A DNA stretch of 51,807 nucleotides from a virus, in the IMG/VR virus record IMGVR_UViG_3300023179_000153, positions 1 through 51,807 of that record, one strand, 5' to 3'. The number at the start of each line of letters is the position of its first letter. Within the stretch, counting starts at the first letter, position 1. The notes beneath the pieces were generated by a model, which was not told the origin of the DNA, did no database searches, and was given only the letters and a program-made list of their open reading frames with translations. Positions 6,556 through 14,522 of this stretch are shown in pieces. A program made the position numbers and the translations under genes.

Positions 6556-8199
6556 ATGACCAAAAAAAGAATTTTTATAGCTAATGACGCCAGTGTTTTA
6601 AATACCGGCTATGGTATTTATGGCAAAGAACTACTAACAAGATTACACAACAGTAACAAGTACGAAATAGCTGAATTAGGGTGCTATGCTACTAAAGATA
6701 CTATAACCAAAGCTAACATACCTTGGAAATTTTATCCTAATGCTGTTAGTCAAGATAATCCAAAATATTCTCAATATGCCGCAAACAACGTTAATCAGTT
6801 CGGACTATGGAAATTCAATAAAGTATTAGCAGACTTTAAGCCTCATATAGTTTTTGACATAAGAGACTATTGGATGTTTTCTTATCAAGAAACTAGTCCA
6901 TTTAGGCCATTTTTTCATTGGGTAATTATGCCAACGGTTGACTCTGCTCCTCAGAAATTAGAATGGAGATACACTTTTACAAATGCAGATATTGTTGTGC
7001 CGTATACTCAATGGGCCAAAAACACTCTAACAAATGAGTGTGGCTCTCAAATTAATCTTTTTGATCAGTGTGCTTATGCTGGTATAAATACTGAAGAATT
7101 TTTCCCTATAGACAATAAAATAAACCATAAGATACAGTACTTTGGTAAAGATATTACTGTGATTGGTGCCGTAATGAGAAATCAAAAACGAAAATTATTA
7201 GCAGATTTGATGCTATCTTTTAAGAAGTATTTAGAAATGCTCAAGGCTAATAAACTAGAAACAGAATACGAAAACACATACCTATATCTGCATACATCAT
7301 ATCCTGAAGAACACGGGTGGGATATTCCTTCTTTATTGCTGGAGTACGGCATTGCCGATAAGGTATATTTTACTTATGTGTGCAGAAACTGCCATAGCTT
7401 CCTACCTTCTAAATTTCAGGGTGGTCTGAAACGATGCATAAAATGCAACCACTACTCCTCCGTTGTAGCTAGTCCAATGCATGGTGTTAATACTTCTCAA
7501 TTGAATGAAATATATAATCTTTTTGACATATTTGTACAATATGCCATATGCGAAGGATTTGGTATGCCACAAATAGAAGCAGCATCTTGTGGAATAAAAA
7601 TAGCCTCAGTAGACTATAGTGCTATGACAGAAATTGTTGAAAACTTAAATGGTATACCAATACCAGTACAAAGAATGTTTAGAGAAACAGAAACCAATGC
7701 TGATAGAGCATACCCCGATATAGAAGCTACCGCCAACATATTGTATCAATACTTAATAAAAACATCACAAGAATACAAACAACAAGACAGTATAGAGATT
7801 AGAAATAAATGTATCTCTAAATATACTTGGGATAATGTATATAAGGTTTGGGAAGCTTGTTTTGATTCTATTGATATTAAAGATAAAACAGACTGGCATT
7901 CACCACCTATAGTAACTAATCATAATAATGTTAAAGTTCCTAATAATTTGACACATAAAGAATTTGTAGAATATGTTTGCACAGAAGTTTTAAATGCCCC
8001 ATATCTATTAAATAGTGCAGCAGTACAATGCTTGATCAGGGATTTAAGCATGGGTATAGTGGCTGGCGGAGGTTCTATTAGATCTATGAGTAGAGATCAA
8101 GTAGTTAAGGTTCTAGAAAATTACTTAAACAATATTTTATATGCCAATAATATAAGAGCCGATCATAAACTTATTAATCAGGCAGAACTGTATGACTAA
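6556..8199 (+). CDS. GT4-type glycosyltransferase with zinc-ribbon insertion
   Basis: A 547-residue GT-B fold enzyme that likely transfers a sugar from a nucleotide donor. The N-terminal half has the Rossmann start (RIFIANDASVLNTGYGIYGK) and an acceptor-side region (VIMPTVDSAPQKLEWRYTF). The C-terminal half has the donor site with the EX7E motif EGFGMPQIE (E333, E341). Between residues 276 and 297 a four-Cys zinc ribbon (CRNC and CIKC) is inserted into the donor domain, which is unusual for GT4 enzymes. After residue about 450 there is a helical tail without a recognised domain. No clear ribosome site precedes the ATG; the upstream 25 bases are T-rich. It overlaps the next gene by eight bases and opens a long glycan-related operon. 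Substrate unknown: modified phage DNA, virion protein or host glycan are all possible. Confidence 0.85.
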   Translation: MTKKRIFIANDASVLNTGYGIYGKELLTRLHNSNKYEIAELGCYATKDTITKANIPWKFYPNAVSQDNPKYSQYAANNVNQFGLWKFNKVLADFKPHIVFDIRDYWMFSYQETSPFRPFFHWVIMPTVDSAPQKLEWRYTFTNADIVVPYTQWAKNTLTNECGSQINLFDQCAYAGINTEEFFPIDNKINHKIQYFGKDITVIGAVMRNQKRKLLADLMLSFKKYLEMLKANKLETEYENTYLYLHTSYPEEHGWDIPSLLLEYGIADKVYFTYVCRNCHSFLPSKFQGGLKRCIKCNHYSSVVASPMHGVNTSQLNEIYNLFDIFVQYAICEGFGMPQIEAASCGIKIASVDYSAMTEIVENLNGIPIPVQRMFRETETNADRAYPDIEATANILYQYLIKTSQEYKQQDSIEIRNKCISKYTWDNVYKVWEACFDSIDIKDKTDWHSPPIVTNHNNVKVPNNLTHKEFVEYVCTEVLNAPYLLNSAAVQCLIRDLSMGIVAGGGSIRSMSRDQVVKVLENYLNNILYANNIRADHKLINQAELYD

Positions 8200-8929
8200 T
8201 ATACCTGCAATACACACACCTTGTAAAAAATGCGTTTTTGCTATCTATGACAATATAACACAAACAGGTTGTCATTTAGACTATATCTCTAAATATAGAG
8301 ATAAGAATGTTTCTGTTTTAGAGGCTTATGATAACGATAAAGAGTTTTATGTCATTGCTGATAAAAAATGCCCAGGATATAGAGAGGACTCGTGGTTTAA
8401 GGACGCTAATATAACACTGTCAGAAAAAATTGACAATATTAAAAAAACTAATACTATTAACTATTTAGCTGTTATAAATCTAAAAACCATATCTGTATCA
8501 AGTTTTGAAAAATTAGTTACTCTTATATCTTCTGCGAACTTTAAGCCAGCTAAAATCATTATTATAAGACATACCAATGATAATAAAAGTTTTCCATTTG
8601 CTTATCTAAAAAGCCATTTAGATAGTCTTAATATTCCGTGGAGAATACAAACTATGCTAGATCAAGACGCTTTGTGGGGAGATATTTTACATGAAGCTAC
8701 TATGAGGAATTCTTCTTATAGATTTATTTGCGGTATTACTGAGTATCAAAAGGATATGTTTAATATTATAGATAAAGCTAATAGTATTGTTTATGACGAT
8801 CTGTCCACTTTTAATATTTTATGCGATAAAGATCATAATATTATTATATATGCTGGATCAGTATATAGATATGCTAATTATCACGGGCACGATGTTTTAA
8901 ATGATAAGGATTATTATCAAATAATATGA
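8192..8929 (+). CDS. Unknown protein with Cys-cluster N-terminus, possibly GT-A-like
   Basis: A 245-residue protein with two visible parts. The first 70 residues hold four Cys (TPCKKCVFAIYD, TGCHLDY, KKCPGYRED) in a pattern that could bind zinc or an iron-sulfur cluster. The remainder (from about residue 85) alternates strands and helices (TINYLAVINLKTISVSSFEKL, split across several short segments) and includes KIIIIRHTNDNKS and YRFICGI, which is compatible with a degenerate glycosyltransferase A fold. It lacks an obvious DxD pair, so catalysis is uncertain. It is translationally overlapped with the GT4 gene before it and the nucleotidyltransferase-like gene after it, so it likely works in the same pathway. 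I cannot assign a function with certainty. Confidence 0.6.
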   Translation: MTNIPAIHTPCKKCVFAIYDNITQTGCHLDYISKYRDKNVSVLEAYDNDKEFYVIADKKCPGYREDSWFKDANITLSEKIDNIKKTNTINYLAVINLKTISVSSFEKLVTLISSANFKPAKIIIIRHTNDNKSFPFAYLKSHLDSLNIPWRIQTMLDQDALWGDILHEATMRNSSYRFICGITEYQKDMFNIIDKANSIVYDDLSTFNILCDKDHNIIIYAGSVYRYANYHGHDVLNDKDYYQII

Positions 8930-9561
8930 ATATTATTATACTTGGAGATAAATTTCAAAAAAGAATGAAATCTAAAGGTTGTACAGCTTTATTAGATTAT
9001 CATAGAAAGCCTTTGTTTGATTACCAGTATAATTTACTTCGCTCCATCTTTTCTAAAGATAAGATTATATATGTATATGGTTTTGATGCTAAGAAATTTG
9101 AGAATTATACCAAAGAAAATTACGATAAATATACTAACTTAAATATAGTTTATAATAAAAATTATGAATCTTATAATAATGTCTCCAGCCTATGTGCTGC
9201 CAAAGACTTTTTAAATACAGATTGCTTAATAATATTCGGACATATAGCTATAGGGAAAAATACTTTTAGTAAGTTCGATAAGTCGCATGGTTCTCAAGCG
9301 TTTTTAAGTTTTAATAATAGTTACAGACTCGGATGTAATATATCCAATAATATATTGAGTAATATAGACTATGAGCTGGATAACTATATATATAATATAT
9401 ACTATATTCAAAACGAACATATTAAATATTTCTATAATATGGTAATTGATGAAAATAATTTTAATTCTTTTATTTTTGAGATAATAAACAAATTAATAGA
9501 AACTCATAATTTAAATATAAAACCATTCTTTATAGACCATAAAAAAAGAGCAAAAATATGA
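8926..9561 (+). CDS. Nucleotidyltransferase-like (MobA/sugar-nucleotide type) protein
   Basis: A 211-residue protein whose start, MNIIILGDKFQKRMKSKG, resembles the nucleotide-binding loop of GT-A-fold nucleotidyltransferases, followed by KPLFDYQYNLLRSIF and IIYVYGFDAKKF, which match the usual helix and second strand of that fold. CLIIFGHIAIG occupies the place of the metal-binding acid strand, but a plain Asp-bearing motif is not obvious. The inference is an enzyme, or a degenerate relative, that handles nucleotide-activated sugars for the neighbouring glycosyltransferases. It overlaps both neighbours by four bases (ATGA type). The C-terminal third is rich in Asn, Ile and Tyr and is not recognised. 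Confidence 0.55.
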   Translation: MNIIILGDKFQKRMKSKGCTALLDYHRKPLFDYQYNLLRSIFSKDKIIYVYGFDAKKFENYTKENYDKYTNLNIVYNKNYESYNNVSSLCAAKDFLNTDCLIIFGHIAIGKNTFSKFDKSHGSQAFLSFNNSYRLGCNISNNILSNIDYELDNYIYNIYYIQNEHIKYFYNMVIDENNFNSFIFEIINKLIETHNLNIKPFFIDHKKRAKI

Positions 9562-9929
9562 ATAATAAACTAGCGTTTTACTACGATTCTATGCAAATGC
9601 CAGCAGACAGTATTATAGAAAATTTAAAGAAATATTTGTTTACTCAAAATAAATATGATGATTTTGTAATATTCACGGACATCATGTTTCCAACAAATAC
9701 AGAATATGGTTTATTTCCAACCTTTTATGCTAAATTTTTTAATGGTACTATAGTAGTTTTTGATACTGATAATTATCAGTATAATAAAAATAATTGGCTA
9801 TATATTCATGATATGCAAAGTTTTGATCAGTCGAGTCTGAACCATAAATATAATCTAATTATATATGATGAATCCACCGAACAAAAATATAGAATGGTTA
9901 ATTATAATGAACTACAACAATCTCTCTGA
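9558..9929 (+). CDS. Small protein of the glycan operon, function unknown
   Basis: A 123-residue protein with an alpha/beta look: NKLAFYYDSMQMPADSIIEN at the start, DDFVIFTDIMFP, then TFYAKFFNGTIVVFDTDNY and NLIIYDEST. Proteins with the same order of motifs are found beside glycosyltransferases in other phages, but I know of no assigned role. It overlaps the gene before it by four bases and its last 23 bases overlap the start of a homing endonuclease gene. Its own end (YRMVNYNELQQSL) looks like a natural C-terminus, so the endonuclease probably did not cut it short. Confidence 0.6.
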   Translation: MNNKLAFYYDSMQMPADSIIENLKKYLFTQNKYDDFVIFTDIMFPTNTEYGLFPTFYAKFFNGTIVVFDTDNYQYNKNNWLYIHDMQSFDQSSLNHKYNLIIYDESTEQKYRMVNYNELQQSL

Positions 9930-10701
9930 CCAACAAAAAAAAGAATTACTTCAAAAAGAATATGAGGTTCATAATAAAAGTTTTAAAGATATTGCTGACT
10001 CATACAATACTTATGCAAACAAGGTTAGAAGAGATGCTATCAAGTTTAATATAAATATAAAAAATAAGAGTGAAGCACAAACTAATGCACTTAAAGCTGG
10101 AAGATCAAAGCATCCAACAAAAGGTAAGGCTAGATCTGATAAAGTAAAACAGCAAATTGGTAATGGGGTTATGCGATCTTGGGAAAAATTAGATAAAAAA
10201 ACTATAGAAGCAAGGAAAGAAAAGGCTAGGCAAAACTGGAATAATTTATCAGAAGATTCTAAAGAATATATATTACAACAAGCAAACAGCGCTGTAAGAG
10301 AAGCTAGTAAAAAAGGATCAAAGCTGGAACTATTCTTGCTAGATAACCTATTAAAAGATGGGTATAAGGTTGATTTTCATAAAGAACAAATTTTATCAAA
10401 TACCAAGTTGCAGATAGACCTTTTTCTACCTACACTAAATGTGGCTATAGAAGTTGATGGATTGTCGCACTTTGAGCCGGTGTGGGGTCAACAAACATTA
10501 AATAGAAATAAAACATATGATAATAAAAAAACAGGATTAATTATTGGTAAAGGTTTAGTATTAATTAGGATAAAACAACTTAAAGACTTTTCACCATCAC
10601 GAGCTAATAAGATTTACAACGAACTAGTTGATGTTCTAGATAAAATTATTAAAAAATATCCAGAACCTGATAACAGGACTATTACTATAGGAGACAATTG
10701 A
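9907..10701 (+). CDS. Free-standing EDxHD-type homing endonuclease
   Basis: A 264-residue protein. The ATG at 9907 is preferred over in-frame starts further upstream because those would lie deep in the preceding gene. The N-terminus (KELLQKEYEVHNKSFKDIAD, then NTYANKVRRDAIKF) looks like a helix-turn-helix, and residues 70-125 are a basic NUMOD3-like linker. The C-terminal nuclease is Vsr-like: E141 in SKLELFL, D171 in QIDLFLP, and IEVDGLSHFEPVWG with E182, D184 and H188, the signature of the EDxHD family typified by I-Bth0305I. Such enzymes cut intein-less, intron-less or simply unoccupied alleles so that their gene is copied in. Here it is inserted between two unrelated genes without an intron or intein, sharing bases with both. 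Confidence 0.85.
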   Translation: MNYNNLSDQQKKELLQKEYEVHNKSFKDIADSYNTYANKVRRDAIKFNINIKNKSEAQTNALKAGRSKHPTKGKARSDKVKQQIGNGVMRSWEKLDKKTIEARKEKARQNWNNLSEDSKEYILQQANSAVREASKKGSKLELFLLDNLLKDGYKVDFHKEQILSNTKLQIDLFLPTLNVAIEVDGLSHFEPVWGQQTLNRNKTYDNKKTGLIIGKGLVLIRIKQLKDFSPSRANKIYNELVDVLDKIIKKYPEPDNRTITIGDN

Positions 10702-11408
10702 TGGCAAGGCCCAAAAAAACAGAAACAGAAAATCAAGAAGAGATTAAGACTGTATCACCCAATGATCTGGAATGGACTGATTATGTTTTAGATTTATTGA
10801 GTGAAGATGAAAAAATAAGTGGTAATCCAACTACGGATGGTTTAAGGCGTATTTTTGAAAAGGCTTTGAATTGTACTCTGCTAGAGAGTAGAAGTGATGT
10901 TGTTCAAAGTCCGTCTATCGATAATGAAAAAAGAGCCACGGTTGTTCATACTCTGGTCTATATTTTAAATGATAGTAGTCTTGATACAGAATTTAAAACT
11001 CGTGCCACCAGTGGCTCAGCAGACGTTTATTGGGGCAATTGTGACAAAATCTATCGTAATCATCCTGTTGCTGTAGCAGAAACTAGAGCAGAGGGTCGTG
11101 CTTTAAGAAGAGCATTAAAACTACGCAAGGTTGTTGCTGCTGAAGAATTGGCCAAAGAAATTGAAGATCATCCTGATCATGATTCTATTAATAAGATTAC
11201 TAATAATCAAATTAATTTTATAGATGTTCTTAGTAAAAGACTAGATATAAATCCTCTGAAACTATTAGAGTCTCTTGCTATAGTTAGTAAAAATGTTTAT
11301 GATATATCATATGATGATGCTGCTAAAACCATAACAGCATTATCAGAATATCAACAAAGTCATAACATACCACAATCTGTAAAAGGGTATGATACTAACT
11401 GGAAATAG
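10701..11408 (+). CDS. Conserved phage protein, possible single-strand annealing/repair protein
   Basis: A 235-residue protein. ATG at 10701 follows AGGAG by seven bases and overlaps the upstream stop. The N-terminus is basic then acidic (MARPKKTETENQEE); the core has LEWTDYVLDLLSEDEKISGN, TTDGLRRIFEKALN and, most telling, NHPVAVAETRAEGRALRRAL. A run of small residues followed by TRAxGRALR is seen in Rad52/Erf-type annealing proteins and in related phage recombination proteins. The C-terminal part (from about residue 170) is helical. The guess of a recombination mediator rests on this short motif and on the neighbourhood of replication genes and a zinc-ribbon gene that often accompany such proteins; it is not certain. 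Confidence 0.5.
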   Translation: MARPKKTETENQEEIKTVSPNDLEWTDYVLDLLSEDEKISGNPTTDGLRRIFEKALNCTLLESRSDVVQSPSIDNEKRATVVHTLVYILNDSSLDTEFKTRATSGSADVYWGNCDKIYRNHPVAVAETRAEGRALRRALKLRKVVAAEELAKEIEDHPDHDSINKITNNQINFIDVLSKRLDINPLKLLESLAIVSKNVYDISYDDAAKTITALSEYQQSHNIPQSVKGYDTNWK

Positions 11409-11415
11409 GTGAATT

Positions 11416-11736
11416 ATGAAAGTAAAATATAAAGTTGGAGATAAGCTAGAATTTGAATTAGAAGGATCAGGACAAAAGGAGATTTTTAAAGAATTGGCTC
11501 TTATTCAAGAAATTTTTGCCGAAGAAAAATGCGGATTATGTGGTAGCACTAATCTTAGGTTTGTGGTAAGAAGCGTAGAAGGAAATGATTATTACGAATT
11601 GAGATGTTCTGATTGTGGAGCACTGCTAGCCTTTGGGCAGCATAAAAAGGGCGGCACTCTATTTCCAAAAAGAAAAGATGATGAGGGTAATTATTTACCA
11701 AATAAAGGATGGCATAAATGGAGTAAAGATAAGTAA
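11416..11736 (+). CDS. Zinc-ribbon phage protein, function unknown
   Basis: A 106-residue protein. The first 45 residues form a small beta/alpha unit (MKVKYKVGDKLEFELEGSGQ, then FKELALIQEIFAEE). Residues 39-78 are a zinc ribbon with two Cys pairs, CGLC and CSDC. The end is conserved in style among phages (GGTLFPKRKDDEGNYLPNKG, then WHKW). It is a familiar small neighbour of recombination genes in phages and may bind nucleic acid, but no function is established. AGGTGA lies before the ATG and the gene shares one base with the next start (TAATG). Confidence 0.7.
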   Translation: MKVKYKVGDKLEFELEGSGQKEIFKELALIQEIFAEEKCGLCGSTNLRFVVRSVEGNDYYELRCSDCGALLAFGQHKKGGTLFPKRKDDEGNYLPNKGWHKWSKDK

Positions 11737-12470
11737 TGCCTATTTATTTTTATAATGGTAAAATTCTTTCTGTTGATAGTAAAATAGCGGGTGGAATTGA
11801 TTGTTGTTGTAGTCAGAGCGGCCTGTGCTGTTATTGCACATCAAGTTCTTCATATACCGTAATGGACGAAACTCTAGGAAGAAAAAAACCATGGGCGGGA
11901 ATGTCTCCTGAAGATGATAAGGAGTGGTTCTGTACCAGATTTTACGATGCTAATGGAGTAATTGTACCAGAAGATGATCCTAGAGCAGCAGGGGGTAGTT
12001 TTCAGTTTACCATATGTTATGGTGGTTTTGGATATTGCAAATTTACTGACTATGCTTGGGATCATGGTTTTTTGTTTGAAAACGGAGAAAGACACTTCGT
12101 TAATGGAAGTATAGACTCTGATCCATCTTATAACGGCGGTGTAGAAACTTCAGCGTGGAGAAGGGGAGTCAATGCGTCCTTCTGCGATGCCAATCTTAGT
12201 AAATCAGGATGTATAAGTTGCGGACCTAGTGATGAAGATTTAGACAGAATGAATAATGAGTTTGTAATAGAAATTTTCAATGAATTAGCACAAGCCAAAT
12301 GTGGGTGTTGGACTAGAAAAGCAGACTTAGCGGGTAGAGTTTGTTGTAGCGATGTTGTACAACCATGGCTAGGACCATGTTATACTGAGGATACTTATTT
12401 GGGCGATAGTTGTCTTTGTTGTCAGGATGGTACTCCAGCGGCGGGTGGGAGTTGTGAAGAATTACCATGA
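11736..12470 (+). CDS. Cysteine-rich protein, function unknown
   Basis: A 244-residue protein with more than twenty cysteines, many in doublets or triplets (DCCCSQSGLCCYC, GRVCCSD, SCLCC). Other blocks are aromatic and Gly-rich (FTICYGGFGYCKFTDYAWDH). There is no signal peptide or membrane segment. Such Cys density suggests either several metal sites or disulfides formed after release, which would fit an exposed virion or host-surface protein. The start overlaps the stop of the zinc-ribbon gene (TAATG) and its stop overlaps the next start (ATGA), so it is a firm member of the operon. I do not recognise its family. Confidence 0.65.
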   Translation: MPIYFYNGKILSVDSKIAGGIDCCCSQSGLCCYCTSSSSYTVMDETLGRKKPWAGMSPEDDKEWFCTRFYDANGVIVPEDDPRAAGGSFQFTICYGGFGYCKFTDYAWDHGFLFENGERHFVNGSIDSDPSYNGGVETSAWRRGVNASFCDANLSKSGCISCGPSDEDLDRMNNEFVIEIFNELAQAKCGCWTRKADLAGRVCCSDVVQPWLGPCYTEDTYLGDSCLCCQDGTPAAGGSCEELP

Positions 12471-12877
12471 TTATTACAGTCCACTATTCACAACTAGAAA
12501 AAAGATGCAATGAAAGAGGATGGTCTCTAGAAGAAGTAATAGATTGTGTAGTTTCAAAACAGAATGAGTTATGGACAATAGATACCGATCATTCAAAATA
12601 TCCTATGTATCATAAAAGCGGTAGGGTAGGAACAGAATTAAAAAAAATATTGTCTCATATAGGCATAACATCTAGTCCCACCTGTTCATGTAATAAAAGA
12701 GCACTATTAATGGATCAAATGGGTGTTGATTGGTGCGAAAAAAATATTGAAACCATATGTGAATGGCTACAGGAAGAAGCAAAAAATAGAAAAATTCCAT
12801 TTATCAAATCTATAACATTGATAATTATTAAAAGAGCTATAAATAATGCTAAAAAAGCAAACAGCACAACAGTCTAA
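12467..12877 (+). CDS. Small Cys-containing protein with a GTELKK/CxCNKRA domain
   Basis: A 136-residue protein. The first 45 residues are an Asn/Asp-rich unit (CNERGWSLEEVIDCVV). Residues 55-112 contain GTELKKILSHIGI, CSCNKRALLMDQMGVDWCEK and CEWLQEEAKNRKIPF. This combination, a GxELKxLLxxLGI helix, a CxCxxRAxxMDxxGxDWC core and a WLxEEAxxRxLPF helix, is a recurrent short module next to glycosyltransferases in phages and some bacteria. Four Cys in it could bind one metal. Role unknown. The gene overlaps the following glycosyltransferase by 32 bases, so the two are probably translated together. Confidence 0.6.
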   Translation: MIITVHYSQLEKRCNERGWSLEEVIDCVVSKQNELWTIDTDHSKYPMYHKSGRVGTELKKILSHIGITSSPTCSCNKRALLMDQMGVDWCEKNIETICEWLQEEAKNRKIPFIKSITLIIIKRAINNAKKANSTTV

Positions 12878-14522
12878 TGTTACTTTAGTAACAGGTATTT
12901 GGGATCTTAATAGAAATGATTTAAGCGAAGGATGGAAGAGAGATTTTAGCCATTACTTATCTAAATTTGAAGAATTATTACAAAGTTTAAATGATATACC
13001 AATAATAGTATTTATAGATTCAAAACATGAAGATGTAGTATGGAAACACAGATCAAAAAATAATACTGTAGTATACCACTATAGTAAAGAACAATTTAAT
13101 AGTAATTTTTTTCCATTTTTTGATAAAATTCAAAACATTAGAAATAATCCAGAGTGGTACTCTCAAGTAGGATGGTTATCAGATAGTGCCCAGGCAAAAA
13201 TGGAATGGTACAATCCTATGGTTATGAGCAAAATGTTTATGCTGCATAATGCTAAGTGTTTTAATCCATTTAATACTGAATATATGTTTTGGATCGATGG
13301 AGGAATAACAAATACTGTTCATCCTGGATATTTCAGCCATGATAAAGTATTAGGAAAAATTCAAGATTTAACTGATAAAATATTATTTTTATGTTTTCCT
13401 TATGAAAGTACCACAGAAGTTCATGGTTTTAAGATAGAAGAAATGAATAGAATATGCGGAGAAAAAGTAAATAGAGTAGCTCGCGGCGGTTTTTTTGGTG
13501 GCCATATTGATCATATATCTAAAGCAAATGATACTTATTATCATTTATTAAATGATACATTATCTAATAATTTAATGGGTACTGAGGAAAGTATTTTTAC
13601 CATTATGACTTATTTAGATCCAGATATATATAAATATGAAACAATTAATGCCGATGGATTAATATCTACTTTTTTTGAAAATTTAAAAAATAATAATACA
13701 ACACTAGATAAAGTGAATCCTAAAGCTATAAGAAAAAAATCTAAAAATAATGATATTCTTTTATATATCAATACTTTTAATTCTCCAGAGCAGTTACAAA
13801 TGGTATTAGATAGTTTTGATAGGTTTGATAAAGACTTTATAAAAAAAACTGGTCTAATATTAGTTAATAATTCTACAAACTCTAGTATAGATCAATACAA
13901 TGCTATTGTAAAGAAATATAATTTCATAGATCATATTCAAAAGGGTAATATGGGTGTTTGTGGGGCCAGACAATGGGCTGCTGAACACTTTAATGATGCT
14001 GGTGCTGAATATATGCTTTTTTTTGAAGATGATATGTTATTAGATTTTGAGGGATATTGTTCTTTTGGTTTTACTAAAAGGGTACCAAACCTGCTTTCTA
14101 CTGTAGTTAAAATTATGAAAAATGAAAGCTATGATTTTTTAAAATTTAGTTTTAGTGAATTTTATGGCCATAATGGAGAACAATGGAGTTGGCATAATGT
14201 ACCAGAAGAAAATAGAGTAAAATACTTTGGAAAAATTAATAAACGTCCTATAACTAGTTTTACTAAGATTAAAAGCATAAATAGCATACCATATGCCGAA
14301 GGAGAAATTTACTATAGTAACTGGCCACATATTATAGATCAGGAAGGTAATCAAAAATGTTTTTTAGATACTACATGGGCTAGTCCATTTGAACAAACAT
14401 GGATGAGTCATATGTATACATTAACCATAGAAAATAAAATTAAACCAGCAATATTGTTAGCTAGTCCTATAACGCATAATAGAATACATTTTTATAAAGC
14501 AGAGGAAAGGAAAGAAAACTAG
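12846..14522 (+). CDS. Two-domain glycosyltransferase (HtrL/YibB-like plus GT2-like)
   Basis: A 558-residue protein with two probable GT-A domains. Residues 10-290 resemble the HtrL/YibB family: VTLVTGIWDLNRND at the start, IPIIVFIDSK, and YMFWIDGGITN with the DGG acid motif at 151-153, then ARGGFFGGH. Residues 300-555 start with ILLYINTFNSPEQLQMVL and carry LFFEDDMLLD (E394-D396), a DxD-like motif in the place expected for a GT2-type enzyme; later, WASPFEQTWMSHM could form the acceptor pocket. Two enzymes in one chain suggests two successive sugar additions on one acceptor. It lies in the glycan operon, overlapping the genes on both sides. The donor sugar cannot be read from sequence. Confidence 0.72.
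   Translation: MLKKQTAQQSNVTLVTGIWDLNRNDLSEGWKRDFSHYLSKFEELLQSLNDIPIIVFIDSKHEDVVWKHRSKNNTVVYHYSKEQFNSNFFPFFDKIQNIRNNPEWYSQVGWLSDSAQAKMEWYNPMVMSKMFMLHNAKCFNPFNTEYMFWIDGGITNTVHPGYFSHDKVLGKIQDLTDKILFLCFPYESTTEVHGFKIEEMNRICGEKVNRVARGGFFGGHIDHISKANDTYYHLLNDTLSNNLMGTEESIFTIMTYLDPDIYKYETINADGLISTFFENLKNNNTTLDKVNPKAIRKKSKNNDILLYINTFNSPEQLQMVLDSFDRFDKDFIKKTGLILVNNSTNSSIDQYNAIVKKYNFIDHIQKGNMGVCGARQWAAEHFNDAGAEYMLFFEDDMLLDFEGYCSFGFTKRVPNLLSTVVKIMKNESYDFLKFSFSEFYGHNGEQWSWHNVPEENRVKYFGKINKRPITSFTKIKSINSIPYAEGEIYYSNWPHIIDQEGNQKCFLDTTWASPFEQTWMSHMYTLTIENKIKPAILLASPITHNRIHFYKAEERKEN

Noticed and set aside
9865-9906. Earlier in-frame start for the EDxHD endonuclease
   Set aside because: It would lie deeper in the preceding gene and adds a segment that does not look like a domain.
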